Positions 5,203-5,230 of a stretch of 5,230 nt of DNA are shown here, piece by piece (position 1 is the first letter of the stretch; each line of letters opens with the position of its first letter). The notes under the pieces are model-generated. The model was not told where the DNA came from. It searched no databases and worked only from the letters and a program-made list of their open reading frames with translations. Origin of the DNA: Candidatus Krumholzibacteriia bacterium (GTDB lineage Bacteria; Krumholzibacteriota; Krumholzibacteriia; LZORAL124-64-63); assembly GCA_014859985.1 (NCBI GenBank), contig JACZKN010000266.1:1-5230 (forward strand), read 5' to 3'. Made by a program: the position numbers and the translations under genes.

Positions 5203-5230
5203 GCGCCGCGCCGGCGCGCCGGGCGCCGGC
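5203..5230 (+). terminator. GC-rich inverted repeat after rocD, possible terminator (edge)
   Basis: Immediately after the rocD stop the sequence becomes almost pure G and C, with the perfect palindrome CGCGCCGGCGCG at 5207-5218 and further GCGCC/GGCGC pairing options. It may be the stem of a terminator, but the window ends before any T-tract could be seen. Confidence 0.3.

Overview
The window comes from a high-GC bacterial chromosome (strongly GC-biased third codon positions, bacterial Shine-Dalgarno sites, compact gene spacing). It holds three complete protein genes and one gene cut by the left edge. Neither gene content nor composition fixes the lineage, and I do not name one. I see no mobile element, CRISPR array, tRNA or rRNA, and no obvious novel defence or biosynthetic system. 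The least explained parts are the two AT-richer promoter islands and the long non-coding stretch around 3415-4002.

Layout: (1) 1-238, minus strand, is the N-terminal part of a rhodanese-like protein running off the left edge. (2) 239-388 is a divergent promoter region in which the best minus-strand and plus-strand promoters overlap at their -10 elements, with a perfect palindrome beside them. (3) 389-3007, plus strand, is a full-length GT35 alpha-glucan phosphorylase (glgP type with a DUF3417 N-terminal domain). (4) 3030-3059 is an 11-bp hairpin between convergent genes. (5) 3073-3414, minus strand, is a 113-residue winged-helix regulator. (6) 3415-4002 is non-coding: a hairpin-rich GC stretch, then a sharply AT-rich island with a 14-bp palindrome and promoter-like elements on both strands, then a second candidate promoter and GC-rich palindromes before the next gene. 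(7) 4003-5202, plus strand, is a complete ornithine aminotransferase (rocD) starting at GTG. (8) 5203-5230 is a GC-rich inverted repeat cut by the right edge.

The genes do not form one pathway. The phosphorylase releases glucose-1-phosphate from stored glucan. The aminotransferase links ornithine/arginine to glutamate and proline. The winged-helix regulator is transcribed away from rocD, and the palindrome CCAAAGTACTTTGG lies between them, touching promoter-like elements in both directions. The simplest hypothesis is that the regulator binds this site and controls itself and perhaps rocD. That is inference from position only.
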